Shown: positions 32,801 to 44,675, counted from the stretch's first letter. The stretch: 64,000 bases of DNA from Mytilinidion resinicola (GCF_010093595.1 NW_022985456.1:518104-582103), one strand, 5' to 3'. A program made the numbers and translations. Notes: generated by a model not told the origin, from the sequence alone.

Positions 32801-35570
32801 AATTGTGGTCGCGGCTGGCAACTCCGGAAATCCGAATCTGAATGCAGGGCAGAAATTGGTCCCTTTGCATAAGGACGCCATGACAATGCATGGTACCGAC
32901 GATAATGCGGTAAGGTCTTTGGAATCTATCCCCCAGCCGACCGGATATCTAGGTACTAAGTCCTGCCGTCTAGCTAATTACAGTCGGTGGAATTAATTCA
33001 GACGGTTCCCTTGCGATTCATACCTCACCGCATATACACGGTCAAGCCGGTTCAATCACTATATATGCCGCATTTCGTGTGATGAGCACAACTTCGGCCT
33101 TCCCCGGATTTGGAGGTTTGGTGTTTATTTTCGGCACCAGCTTTGCTTCACCCCAAGTTGTAAGTCGAGCTCCCTCTCGAAGGCTCAGAGAGGATTGCAG
33201 GGTTTCGGTATACTTACACTTTTTTGCCACTGATTGGGGTGCCTCGATATATTTCGCAAAAGAAACTGGACACAATGTGAGATTTGGTACAACCGGATCG
33301 AGCAATAACTCCAATAAGAAGCGCGGGAGTGGACTCAAAAAGGGACAACGCATTCACTGCAATTCCCCAAATATTGGAAATATATTGAAGCACCCCAAAC
33401 TGTGACAGTTAACGGTAAATGGCTGATATCTTGGCTTTGTGGTCTTCTAACCTTTCGCGATATGGTCATTCTTTTACTAACCAATCTAAGGCTGGTCTCG
33501 CTGCATACTTCATGTCTCTCGAGGCAGTCGCAAAGGAAGAACCAGGTGACGTATTCTCTGCCAGGTCAATCAAACAGTATCTCGTACGGCATTCACGAGA
33601 GTTACATCAGCCAGGGCAAGCTGTAACGCCGTCTGATTTGAATGAACTCCAATATACTCCACCGACCTCTTGCAATGCTGCCTACAATCGGGCACCAGAA
33701 GGGTATATCATGTATGATGTTCATCCCAGAGAGAACTTCACTGACCCTTTTTAATTAGTATCTGCGCTAGCAAATTCGAGAAGCGAGGCCTCCATATTCT
33801 GGCAAATGCGAAACGAGAGGGCTCTTTGGTGTCGTTTCAGACCGACATTCCCACTGCACTACCTTCGGGCTTCCCATCGCTCAATGTTACGGAGATTCCG
33901 ATTATGTCAAGTGGGACATTGATAGCTACAGCTTTCGACCATGGTGAATTTGGTCTCGCCTGTACCCCGACGTCAGCAATAGCACTATCGTCCTCCACCA
34001 GCTCGATATCGTCCAGGTCAGGCACCACGTCTCCGTCAAAGTCAGCCCAATCGCCGGATTCATTGGTGTTTCAAGTATCATCAACAGCAGCAGCTCCGCC
34101 TTCTACGTCCTCGGCGTCCTCCAGATCTTCCAGGTCTTCGAAGTCCTCCGCTTCCTCCACCGCATCCATAGCGTCTCAGCCAAAGCCATTCTCATCACTA
34201 AGATCATCGACCGCGGCAACTCCGATCACATCTTCTATGTCGCCGAGCCTACCTCCCAAACCGACATATAAACCTGTAGAGGGCCCCCTATCATGCAACG
34301 ATGACAAAATGAGCACGTGCCAACACGGATCTGTCAAACCAAACCACATCGACGAAACCGCCAAGGAAATATGCACACAACTGCAAAACAAGGATTTCTA
34401 TCCTAATAATACTCGAATCAACGGTTACAGAGCTCACGAAGGAGTGAGCTACAACTTCTTCGTTGAGTGGGACATGGGATGTATGAGTGAGACCAGACAC
34501 CACTTCGATGACAATCTTGCAGTCTGTGAGGACATGTTCAAAGCTACGGTATTCAACTGTAAGTCTATCTACCTGCTGTATAAGCGCTCGAATGGTGATA
34601 CTGATATATATTTATTAGGCCCAAATAATCAAGGTAGCGGTAAGAAAATATGTGTAACATCGCCGCATCTGACGTTGGCTGACTCTAAATAGGTGGAAAC
34701 CACACCGAAGGGTGCGTACGACTTGGTTTTGAGCCCACCTGTATGGACTCTCCGCCACCGAAGATTACTGAGGGCCCACTGGTGTGTAATGAGAAGAGAG
34801 CTTGCCCCACCGATGCCCAAAGCGAGTCAGTAGATTACGTCGCCCGGTCGTTGTGCGACTCGAACTACAAAAACAACGAATTATTCACACCCAAGGATGG
34901 ACGATGGGAGGGCAATACAACCAAAATTACTGCATGGGGTGCTCCGACCCTATACACTGCTTATATGGAGTGGGACACGAGCTGTACGGCTGAAACGGAG
35001 CACAAACTTGACGCAGATGCCGAGCACTGCATGCAGATGCTAACGGGGCCTTACCATAACTGCACAAACGGGGGATTTGGTGAGTGAGTAATTCCATTTC
35101 CTTTCGGGCCTGTCTTCTTCTAATCGCGCATGGTTATAGGAGGCTACCGCCCAGAAGGCTGCGTCAAATTCGGCATTGACGTCACCTGTGACATGAAGTT
35201 AGGCGAAGGTCCTCTCCAATGCAACCCGGCCTGGAACTGCTACGACGCGATCCACGAATCATACGTTTTGAAGGCGCTGACAGAATGGGAATCCGCTGAA
35301 AACACAGTACGGACACTGTACGCAGACCCCGACAAGGACCAGCTGAGCTGGGGCAAAGAGACCCACAGTGCCGCTGTGTACGAGTTTAGCGCTAGGTGGA
35401 CAAAGGGATGCACGGCCGAGAGCAGTCACGAGGTCTTTGGGGGAGATTGGCAGAGTGTATTTATGAGTACGTGGAAGGACTGTGATGATAGGGATAGAAA
35501 TTCAGGGGCCGGTGGCTGGCATCAGGAAGGCTGCGTCGCGTACGGATTCTTCCCGTGGTGCGACACGTGA
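29822..35570 (+). CDS. Large surface/secreted subtilisin with Ser-rich regions and Cys-rich repeats, 1633 aa
   Basis: Eleven exons join in frame for 4902 bases: 29822-29863, 29908-31069, 31145-32226, 32281-32665, 32716-32909, 32974-33159, 33491-33702, 33759-34558, 34619-34639, 34693-35079, 35140-35570. The N-terminus WSWTGILLVSALLIAF is a signal peptide or anchor. A Ser/Thr-rich region and a Lys/Pro-rich propeptide-like region follow. The S8 domain has the full triad: Asp751 in IYVVDSGF, His805 in GHGTFVGSIAAG, Asn926 in VVAAGNSGN and Ser1011 in GTSFASPQV. A second Ser-rich linker leads to three ~120-residue Cys-rich units, each GPL.C ... W..GC..E..H ... C ... GC..(F/Y)G....C. One exon is only 21 nt. 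The intron after the Ser motif is 331 nt against ~45-75 for the others. The Cys unit is not a family I can name with confidence. Exon joins are inferred by frame and splice sites. Confidence 0.8.
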
Positions 35571-36277
35571 GGGGGTTTGGATCCCTTGGTCCAGCTGGAA
35601 AACACTAGAATCGTTCATTTTTGTGTTTGATAGGAAGTATGTCCTATTATTACGCCGGCGTTCTGCGCCTCCTTCGAGGTATCTTCAGCACACGTTGCCG
35701 ATCACGTGACCCTGGCAACCTTCGCGGAGCCTTGATACGTTAGGTCACAACGTAACTGAGTAGAGGCTCCGAATTACTAACAAACCCTACACCAAACAAT
35801 TGAGGCGATGTAACGGTGCGCTCGTCGCAAGCTAACAATGCTAGAATACAGGACAGTTTTGCGGCGCGGTTTACGACACGCTTCGCCCCAACATTTCGCA
35901 GGATGCCACAATATTGGCAATGCAAATTGTTATTCTGATCCTTCCTGTTTCAGGATATCCTCCTGGTTTTCCACTACGCTGCGGACTTTGCCCTAGAGGT
36001 TTCATCAGCCGCTTGTGAATCCTTGAAGGCTTTGAGCCATGTGTCCATTTTCAAGGGCCGCGGGTTCCAACATGTTAATTTAATATATGAGTAGTCTTAT
36101 CGGAGTTTTCTAGCTTCCTAAGCCAATTTTTTTGGGATTATTCCATTTTTCACCGCTTTTCATATCAGGTTCGTCGTAAGTCCGGAGATCACGGTTCAAA
36201 ATATTGCCATCTTTCTTTGAAGGTCTCCCAAATCACTGGGCCAACTGGGACACGCAGACTCTGCTCCATAGATCAAT
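35571..36277. other. Intergenic between the two paralogues
   Basis: No gene seen. The last ~250 bases before 36278 would be the promoter of the paralogue; only weak similarity to the region before 29822 is visible. Confidence 0.4.
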
Positions 36278-38093
36278 ATGCCAGGTCATTTGCAATGGTC
36301 CTGGATTGCAATAATCATAGTAAGGCCGCGAATATTTCAGGTCGCATAAAGAGACTAATGATGATCAGATCGCATTCCTCATCCTACTTTGCCAACAGAC
36401 TTTCTTTCATGACACCACACACATAGATGTTTGGCGCTTCAGTAGCCTTCCAAATCCCTTTCGGCTATTCGAAAACTCACGCTCATCGACCACGCCCTCA
36501 CCTTTCCCTACGCTTTCTCAATCCACACCACAGGACGGAGTCTTCTGGAAGCGAGGCCAAACGACAGGTTCGGATGGTCCCTTTGGCGGAACCTCCGGTT
36601 TTGTTGGCATTCTGCCCATATCGTCGATCGGGGGTCCAAGCACCTTTGAAACTTCAGTATCTAGCGCACTTTCATCGCAAGGCTCGGACACAACAAACAT
36701 TCTCCCTTCAACCACGTTATCAACAGATCCGATATCTTCATCTGGAGCACTCTCGTTCCATGCTTCATCCGGTTCTGACGGCTTTTCAACCGCGGTATCG
36801 TCCTTCACATCTTCTAGAACGTCGAACCCAACCACGGCCACAACAACGGCCACAATCCACAAGCCAGGAGAAGGACAGTTATTATGCAACGTTGATAAAA
36901 TAGGAACTTGCAATGGAGGATCTGTTCAGCCAAACCACGTTGATGAAGCCGCCGCTAGTATCTGCAAAAAACTTCAAAACCTGGATTATACCCCTAATAA
37001 GGCAAAGATCGAAGACCACCAGGTGCAGGGAGGAATTCTTTACCATTCCTTCGTTGATTGGGACTCGGGATGTGTGGACGAAACTGTACATCACTTCGGG
37101 GACAACCTTGCCCACTGCGAGGACATGTTCAAAGCTACTGTACTCAACTGTAAGCCGTAAACTAGTGTAGTCTACGACGCAGCTGACATATCTTTAGGCA
37201 AAGGAAATAGTGGCAGCGGTAGGGCGGTCCTATCATAATTTGCCGTAACTCACTAACTCTGAATAGGTGGAAACTATACCGAAGGCTGTGTCCGACTTGG
37301 CATTGAGACTACCTGCTCGGATCCCGACCAAGACCCACAGATTTGTGACCGTGGACCCTCCTGCCCCAATCAACTTCAAATAGAGACGGCAAACTACGTT
37401 GCCAATCAGTTATGCATGAACTACGAAGTCATGTCACCAATCACACCAAAAAGTTAGAAGTGGGTTTTTGATTCCTGGAAAAATACCACTGGATTTGCTC
37501 CCACCAAGTACTCTGCGTACATAGAGTGGGACACGAGCTGTTCGACTGAAACGGAACACGAACTTGACTCGGATTGCGAATCGAAGGTTAAAGAAGCTTA
37601 CCACAACTGTGCGAACAATGCGAACCACCAAGAGACTGGAGGCTACCGCTTGCACGGCTGCGTCAAATTCGGCATCGACGTCACCTGCGACATGTCTTTA
37701 GGCGAAGGGCCGCTCATTTGCAGTACCACGCCTTGGAAGTGTGACGGGGGAGCCATCCACGAAAAGGACCTCGACAGAATCATCGAAGAATTCAAGGGCC
37801 ATCAGGAGGACAACGCCGATAAGAACTTATACGTCCTATCGTCGGCTCTCGGACAAACCCACAGACGCGAGAGCGGTGATGACTCGCACGCCAAAGCAGT
37901 GTACGTTTTCAATGCCAACTGGACGCAAGGATGCACGGCCGAGACCAGCCACAACATTTTTAGAGGTACGTACCATAATATCTTCAAAAGCACTTGGAGG
38001 GATTGCAAGAATCAGAATGGCGGATCGGGTGGTTCGCATACGGAGGGCTGCGCCGTGTTCAGCTTTGAGCCGTAGTGTGATAAGACGGCTTGA
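36278..38093 (+). pseudogene. Protease-less paralogue of the subtilisin/Cys-repeat gene, two in-frame TAGs
   Basis: Same start as its neighbour: a 42-nt first exon (MPGHLQWSWIAIII against MSGHLRWSWTGILL), then FLILLCQQ, GPFGGTSGFVG and a Ser/Thr-rich stretch. It then passes straight to three Cys-rich units, with no subtilisin domain. Exons 36278-36319, 36369-37149, 37198-37218 and 37267 onwards; the 21-nt microexon is conserved. TAG at 37455-37457 interrupts the second Cys unit and TAG at 38073-38075 replaces the Trp of the neighbour's final PWCDT; the frame continues after both, to a TGA at 38091-38093. All other bases keep the frame, so decay is recent, or the stops are read through or sequencing differences. 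Function unknown. Confidence 0.75.
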
Positions 38094-39117
38094 GGGACTT
38101 GGTTCCCGCCGTCAAAATTCATGCTGACTTTCGACTCTGTCTCACCAGCCTTTCGTCGGACCTAGCCATGTGGGAAGGGTTTCCAGATGCAGAGGAGCAT
38201 TTTATCTCCGCAATATAACGCTGTCGCTACTAGGTATCGTCTCCGGGCTTCCCTCTCCTGCCTCACCATCTTCCTCCACGCTCCATCACGCCCTCGTCCG
38301 TCCTCGCCTTGTCGTCTGCCCACCGATTCTGTATCCCTCCTCGTTACTAGCGCTACTTCCTCCCTTCTAACTCCGTCATCTGCCCGCAAACTCTGTAGCC
38401 TCCCCCTCCACGTACGACGTCTTACTGAACCTCCATGCTACGATTCGCCCGTTCCAGAACCGGACCGAGGACGTCATGCCGCAGTAAGAGATTGTTTCGA
38501 GCAGAAGGTCGAAGCGGATGAAGTCGATGAAGTGGACGATTGAGGAGAATGGTACGGTGCTCGCGAGGTTGGGAGAGTGTCTGAGTGGGGGTGAGAGAAT
38601 TATGGGATTTTGGAAGCGGATGTTGGGATGGAGCGTTGGGATGAGGCGAAAAGAAAAGGTTGAGGTGAGTGGATAAGGAAGTGACAGTTTCATTCTGGTT
38701 CTTCTCGGTTAAATGGTGCTGATGGAAGAAACGATGTTAGTTTAAGGTACTGCAAGCATAATAAGGGCGGGTTTAGGTCTGCACTAAGTAAGTCACGTGC
38801 TGCTGTCGGCGGTAGGGAGGGGTAAGTTGGTGAGGTAAGGTAAAGCGAGGTGAAGATTAGGAACTATTCTGGCTGGCCAGCTGGCGCTTCGAATTTGTAG
38901 CTTAGTTGCTCTTCAGATGCAGGATGCGCTTTTCAGCTATCAAGATGGTAGAAAACAGGGTCAAGTAAAGTTGGGCGGAAAGATGATATATTAGAAGTCC
39001 ACTCAGTCGAGCTTTACCTGTCTGTCACGTGACTATAACCTCCTTTGGCTGCATCGACCAATTGGGGCTCTAGCGGCCTGAACTCCGTAGCAGTTGAAGG
39101 TGGTTTCTATCATGTAT
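38094..39117. other. Intergenic with duplicated segment
   Basis: Holds copy 2 of the repeat also at 28.2 kb. A 118-aa plus ORF (38187-38543) lies partly inside it; no family recognised. Confidence 0.4.
38370..38780. repeat. Duplicated segment, copy 2 (pair of 28205-28860)
   Basis: Same orientation as copy 1. Together they bracket the two subtilisin-family genes. Copy 2 lacks the ~230-bp block that holds the foldback element. Confidence 0.65.
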
Positions 39118-40694
39118 CTAGCCTTTCTTGTATTCCACGGCTGCAATACCATTATCATGTGACCAGGACAGCTTGTCTATCTTTCCGCCGTCGCCTGTCT
39201 TGAACACCGCCTTCCAGAAGTCCGGACCTTCGTCTCCACCGACCCATCGTCCACGCTTAGAGAGCTCATTGCGCGGTAGCAGCCAGGTGAACAAGTCATC
39301 TTCATAGTTATTCAGAAGGAACTTCTCCGACTCCAGGCCTTGGAGCAGCCAGTATAGCTGGCCCTCTTTCAGGACCACGTCGATCTTGAAGACGTGAATG
39401 GCGTCCCAGTAGGTGCAAACGTATTCCTCCAGGGGCTTTGCAGATGTATCGTACTTCCGCTCTTGGGCCAACTCATGCATGAGCGAAGGATACCATTTGA
39501 GGTTCTCGGCTCGCGAGCTTTCGGCTGCCTTGAGATAGTCATTCCTCTCTACGTCCGGGGCTTGGATGAACTCTTCGAGGACGAGTTGGCCAACCTGCGT
39601 TTGAGGAGATTACAATGGCGCTCTCGGTTGCTGGGAGCAGGATCACGATGGAGAGAGCACCGGGTAAACTTCCTTGGTGGAAGATGGCTAGTTGAGATGG
39701 CACTCCTTTGCCAACGGTCGGCATACCATTGGGCATGAGATCCGGGTTGATGCCAACCTGGCCCATGCGTCCGGGTAGCTGGACCTTTTCCCCAGCCCAA
39801 GCCATACGAGATTTCATTCCTGGAAGGCTGATCGACCGGAATCTTGGCCGACATTAGCTGCGGAACCTGCTTGAGTGGTAGGCCCTTAGTTGAAGTCTTC
39901 CCGCTCTGCAATTAGTCGTTGAAACTAGCCAGGAAAGCTTTGTAGAGCCTCAAGAGGTTGCTAACACAGCTTCGCATACCAGCGCTGGGCGTTCCGAACC
40001 AGTCATCTCCGGCCTTTACGGCGGGTATGCGCACCGAACAACCGTCGTCGAGTGCATTGTAAGTGGTGCCGATGTCCTCAAGGCTCGACGGGGGTGTTTG
40101 GAGGAATGTACGATCCATGCCGAGAGGATCGAAGATGCGGGTTTGGAGGAAGTCGAAGTACGACTGGCCACTTAGAGCCTCGATCACCTTTCCCGCAAGT
40201 TCGAAGCCCATGTTGTTGTAGGAGAGTTGACCACAGAAATGCAAGAGCCTCGTCTGGCTATTGATGTATTTCATCGAGTCCTTCTCGCTAATGAGTATGT
40301 TGTTTTCCGTCCCGACGAATAAGTTGTCGCCCCAAGACTTTCCAGAACGATGGCACAGAAGATCCGTGATGGTGAGATTGTTCTGCAGGATATCGTCGTT
40401 GATGTTGAAAGATGGAAGAGCATCCTTGATCAACGTGTCCCAGTTTGCCTTGTTCTCTTCCATTAATATTCCCAGAGCAGCTGATGTGACTGCTTCCGTC
40501 ATCGAACAGACAGGCAACACAGTTTCGTCCGTGATTGGCAGACCTTTCTCAACGTCGCTGTGGCCGTAGGCTGCGTAGTAGACCTGTCTACCCTGATGCA
40601 TGACACCGAGAGAAAGCCCAGGGGTACCTCCGATGCTCATCAACTTTTCGATGGTTGCGCGGAGTGCATCGAGACGAGTACTTAGGTTTGCCAT
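39118..40694 (-). pseudogene. Beta-lactamase-family (class C-like) hydrolase, decayed
   Basis: From the ATG at 40694: TPGLSLGVMHQGRQVYYAAY, then CSMTEAVTSAAL where the family has S-x-x-K, so the active-site Lys is Glu. LSYNNMGFELAGKVIE supplies the Y-x-N motif. A TAA follows FLASFND (39912-39914), although the same frame goes on with LQSGKTSTKGLPL to ISYGLGWG. A frameshift leads to VQLPGRMGQVGINPDL and IFHQGSLPGALS (H-x-G motif), and another to QLVLEEFIQAPDVERNDYLK and a C-terminal beta domain ending AAVEYKKG. One stop, two frameshifts and a lost catalytic Lys make activity very unlikely. Such hydrolases often lie in biosynthetic clusters; no cluster is visible. Confidence 0.8.
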
Positions 40695-41014
40695 TGTTGC
40701 TGCGGTTTCAGCTAGAGCATACTGTCAGAAGAGTGTCGATACTGAAGCTGAGGGCACTTGCATGTTTTTGAAGAGAAAGGATACTGGAATGAAGAAGCCT
40801 TGGGGAACGCCCCAGTTAGAAGGGCGGTGGTGAACATGAGCACGACAGCAGTGATGATATACCTACGGGATAAACACATATAGAATGCAGAATACGGTGG
40901 ATGCTCGGTGCCATGAGTTGGCCTGCTATATCACTCATAGAAGGAGGGTGTGGCAAGGCTGGAAGCACTGAGATAACATGGACGCGGTGAGGCGGTTTGA
41001 AAAGGCTGAATCAG

Positions 41015-41406
41015 GGGCCGAGAAGGCGACTTCAATTTCAACAAGAATGGTTTTTGCTGGACCAAATGGAAAGGCCCGCAAGAATGGACTGGATTGAGTG
41101 CAGATGAGGTGAAAAAAAAGGGGCACGAGTGGCTACGCCAGAGCTACATCAAAGAAGTTGAAGACTTTATCAAGGCGGAAGTGCAGAGACAGGATGGAAA
41201 ACCAGTGGATTTCGTCAAGGTGTTCGACTACAAGGTTTGCCACATAGCACTTTCTTAATGGACGATAAACTAACAAAAGGAAACGTATACAGCCCCGGAA
41301 CAGCGCAGACATGGCGATCTTTGATTCTAGGACGCTGAATCTAGACGATGGCCTTGACACCATGATTCCAGTTACGCATCCCCACGTCCGTAAGCCCAAA
41401 CGCTAG
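41015..41406 (+). pseudogene. Possible coding remnant (two exons)
   Basis: After an acceptor at 41014 the frame reads GDFNFNKNGFCWTKWKGPQE, WTGLSADEVKKKGHEWL and YIKEVEDFIKAEVQRQDG to FDYK. A possible intron (GTTTGC..CAG, 41235-41292) joins PRNSADMAIFDSRTLNLDDG to a TAG at 41404-41406. No start exon found and the donor is weak. Family not recognised. Confidence 0.3.
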
Positions 41407-41505
41407 GTACCTGCTTTTTATTCTCTTCTGATGCAATGAGAGCAGACCAAAGAGGAGTCTAGATGTTGTATACGGACGAGTGAAACATTCTTGTTAAGTT
41501 GGGCG

Positions 41506-42237
41506 TCAAGGCCGTAATGTGTCGAGATGAATCATTGGAGGCCATGCTTCCTTTGCAAGGTTCCACGTATCCTGGAGAAGGTTTACTGTTGCAACACTTT
41601 GGACAAATCTCGTGTTCGGAAGAAACTGCACCTCCACATCTTCGATGTTCGACGCCATGTCATGAATGAGGATCAGTGAGCCAAATAATAGAGACCGGTA
41701 GACGTCCTCAAAATATGGCTGTTTCGCCGCCCAGCGATCCAATACTTGGATGATGTATCGACTTATACTAAGATTATTGATAGAACGACCGGTCATTCCA
41801 TAGAGATAAGAGGTGTGAAGTTACCGTCGGAGAGCAATTGGATGACGTGATTGACAAGGCATAAGGACATCAATGCGCTTGACTGGGAGGTCGAGCAGCA
41901 TCGATGTGGGCTAAGCGAAGAGCTGTCGACCTAAACCGGCGCAACCATCTATCTTCCATTTCGCTTGCAATATAGGGTCGTTGCGCACTTTGTTGCACGG
42001 GTTAACGAAGGAGGAAGCCCATCGGGTCTTGGAGGTGTTATCGTTCTCTCGGTCCTCGTAGTAGCGTTGACAAGTTGTAACGAAGGAGTTAGTGGCTGAC
42101 GGGTTGAGGAATGGCGACACAGGGCTGAATAAAGGCTCAAGACTAGCTGTCAGCTCCATAATTGAGTGCGCGCATATGGGGTATGTAGTAAATAGGCTGT
42201 CTTTGTAGGAAAGTGGCTGCCGCCACTTTCTTATCAT
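41506..42237 (-). pseudogene. Possible coding remnant, unrecognised
   Basis: Two minus ORFs, 41911-42237 (MELTASLEPLFSPVSPFLNP, DPILQAKWKIDGC) and 41506-41796 (YIIQVLDRWAAKQPYFEDVY, LIHDMASNIEDVEV), have protein-like composition and could be exons of one gene. Stops lie between and no clean intron pair was found. Confidence 0.25.
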
Positions 42238-42709
42238 GCTTCATGCAAGAATGCGATCTAGGCGTCTTTAGACGACTTGGCTTGCAACCATCAACGGCCT
42301 CATGGCCGACTAGACGATAGTTGGCGTTCTATGACGTTGAGGAAAATAGGTTCTGCCGTAGCCAAGATCGGCAATAGAATTCTAGATTAACGCGATCAAT
42401 ATGCTGCCCCTTTGATTTTGCGCGTAAACTTGTCGCCCATAGGCTTGCAGATGCCAGCCTACAGACCACTTATTACCTACGCCTAGTACAATATCTTTCA
42501 ACAGTACATCTCTAGCCCGAAAAATAAATCATAAGAACGAAGTGCAACACAACATGCTGTCGGTCTGCTAATCCCAGAAGGGCTCCCTGAGCACTCAAAG
42601 CCGCGAATGCCCTAAACCATCGCCCGCCCCTCTATCCAGAAGAGACCCACGCCATATATCCGGCTTTCCTTTTCAAACCCACTATAAGGATCCGAACACA
42701 TCCCCCCTC

Positions 42710-43858
42710 TCACCTATTCCCCCTCACCGCCTCCAAAAAAGCCTCCGCAAACACCTTATACCCCACCCCCTTGGGATGAAACACCCTCCTCACATCTCCA
42801 CCCCCATCCCCCTCACCCCCCCAAAACCACACCTCCCCCTCCGCCGCAGTATGCTCACAGAACCGATGTCCGCCCCACCCCTTACTCCACCCATCCACAT
42901 CCACCCAAAAAACCCCCCACGGTCGCATCGCCCTCGCGACCCCCTCCAACACCCCATTAAACTCCTCCACAACCGCATTCAAACTCTTCCTTAACTCCGT
43001 CGTCAGCTTCGGCACGCCGTCGCCGTGGATGCTGAAAGAGACGTTATCACACACGGGGTTGTGGGTGTTGAAGAACGGGACGTAGCCGGCCACATACAGC
43101 TCGAAGGATTCCGGGGGCACGGCGCCGCCGGCGGCGCGGGCGGTTGTTAGGATAGTGGCGAGGGTGGTAGCGAGGGCGGTGGCGAAAGCGGGGGAGGCGA
43201 GGTGGGCGGAGATGGAGGTGAGTTTCTGGGAGCAGGGGAGGGAAGGGGAGAGGTGGAGGATGCAGGCGTTGATGGCGCTCGATTGCCAAAATCGTCAGCT
43301 TGGAGTTTAGACAAGATCTCGCTTTGGGGGAGGGGCTAGGGGGGAAGGCACTCACCCGAAGAAATCAGCATCATTCCCCCCGATCGTCATGACGGCTATC
43401 TGCGGTTTGCCGATTTTCGTGTAGGCCTCTGAGGCGTTTGGGACGCCTAGCTGTAGTTGGTTTGCGATGAGGTCGTTCATTGTGGCGCCGGAGCATGCGC
43501 CGAATACGAGGGCTGGCTTTTTGCCGTTGAAGCTGTCCCATGCAGGATCGGCGATTAGTTGGAGTGGCCAGGACTGCTTGTAGCGGTCGCAGTTGGCGGA
43601 GGAGGCGATGTAGTCGGGGAAGCCGTTGGCGCCTTCGCCGGCGGTGTAGGAGTCGCCGATGGCGAGGATAGTGGTGATGGGGTGGGTGGGGCGGGTGTAA
43701 AGGGGTTGATCGGGTAAGAGTTCGGCGATGTTTGGGATGGAGGGGAGGCTGGGGATTGAGGGGATGTTCGGTGCAAGACTAAGATGTGGGACCGCGAAAG
43801 AGAGGGCTGTGGTGGCTAATAGGGTAATACTCAGTATGGCGAGGGGAATACCAGGCAT
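42710..43858 (-). CDS. Secreted SGNH/GDSL hydrolase, 356 aa
   Basis: Exons 43858-43356 and 43277-42710 with a 78-nt intron (GTGAGT..GAG). A signal peptide (PLAILSITLLATTALSFAVP) and a Pro/Ser-rich spacer precede the SGNH blocks: ILAIGDSYTAGEG (nucleophile Ser in GDS), FGACSGATMNDL (oxyanion Gly region), VMTIGGNDADFFG (GxND) and, near the end, FHPKGVGYKVFAEAF with the catalytic His. This is the fungal extracellular lipase/esterase-like SGNH group acting on ester-linked lipids or acylated polysaccharides; the substrate is unknown. The intron joins FFG to AINACILHL in frame. All four block residues are present, so it is probably active. Confidence 0.88.
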
Positions 43859-44523
43859 GATTACGGTTGATATGAAAGAGCGTAGCGTCGAAGGAGTGTT
43901 ATCTGGAAGTAAAAAATGAGAGAAAGTCCAGCTTTATAAAGCATCGGATGCTGGTAAGAAATTTCGGTTCATGGGTTCACTTCTGCTAGCCGTTACGAAG
44001 ATTCTCAGTGCCCCAACGGTGGAACGCTTGCTAGGTTGATGATTTGCTTCCACTCTTGTCCACTTTAACCCACTAAGGATGAAATTGATCCATAAATGAG
44101 ATACTCAATCGAGTCTCAACATCATGGTCATGATATCTGCAGTTAAAATTATGTAGAGACTGACGTGGTGAGTTGGACGTCGAAGAAGAGGGGGGAGTGA
44201 TAGACGTGAAATAGCTAGAAATGAGGTCTCAGTCAGGTGACACTTACCCGCCACCGCGACACTTGCGTAAATCATACAGCTCTTCCCTGACATTAGCTAC
44301 TCCTTTAGGGTCATAGGTACGGTAATGTGAACACTCAGCCCTACACTCCATTTCAAGCCTAATCGGAAATACATTTTGCTGGGCTGCCGTCCGCCGCGAT
44401 CAGCCCCTTTATCACGAGATAACCACGTTTCATGGACTTTCCCGAGGTATAAATTCTGGAAGGACATTCGGAAGCGTTGCTCAGCTTAGGGACCTCTAGG
44501 GAGTAAAGTTGTTCGAAACCGAC

Positions 44524-44675
44524 TAACGTAGGTGATGGGGTTATTACGCACGAGGTAGTTATTACGCTTCCGAACATTAAAAAAAAGCTTGGCGGGTGCA
44601 CAGATTCGGAATACGTGTGAAGCTTAGACCAACGTAATAACTACCTCGTGCGTAATAACCCCATCACCTACGTTA
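44524..44675. mobile_element. Tc1/mariner-type MITE
   Basis: A 43-bp perfect inverted repeat, TAACGTAGGTGATGGGGTTA onward at 44524-44566, is mirrored at 44633-44675 around a 66-bp centre. Both ends are TA, as expected for a TA target duplication. 152 bp, no coding capacity. Confidence 0.8.

Larger units (their letters stand above)
40695..42709. other. Mostly non-coding, two possible gene remnants
   Basis: No complete gene. The two coding-like remnants are given separately; the rest (40.70-41.01 and 42.24-42.71 kb) shows nothing. Confidence 0.4.
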
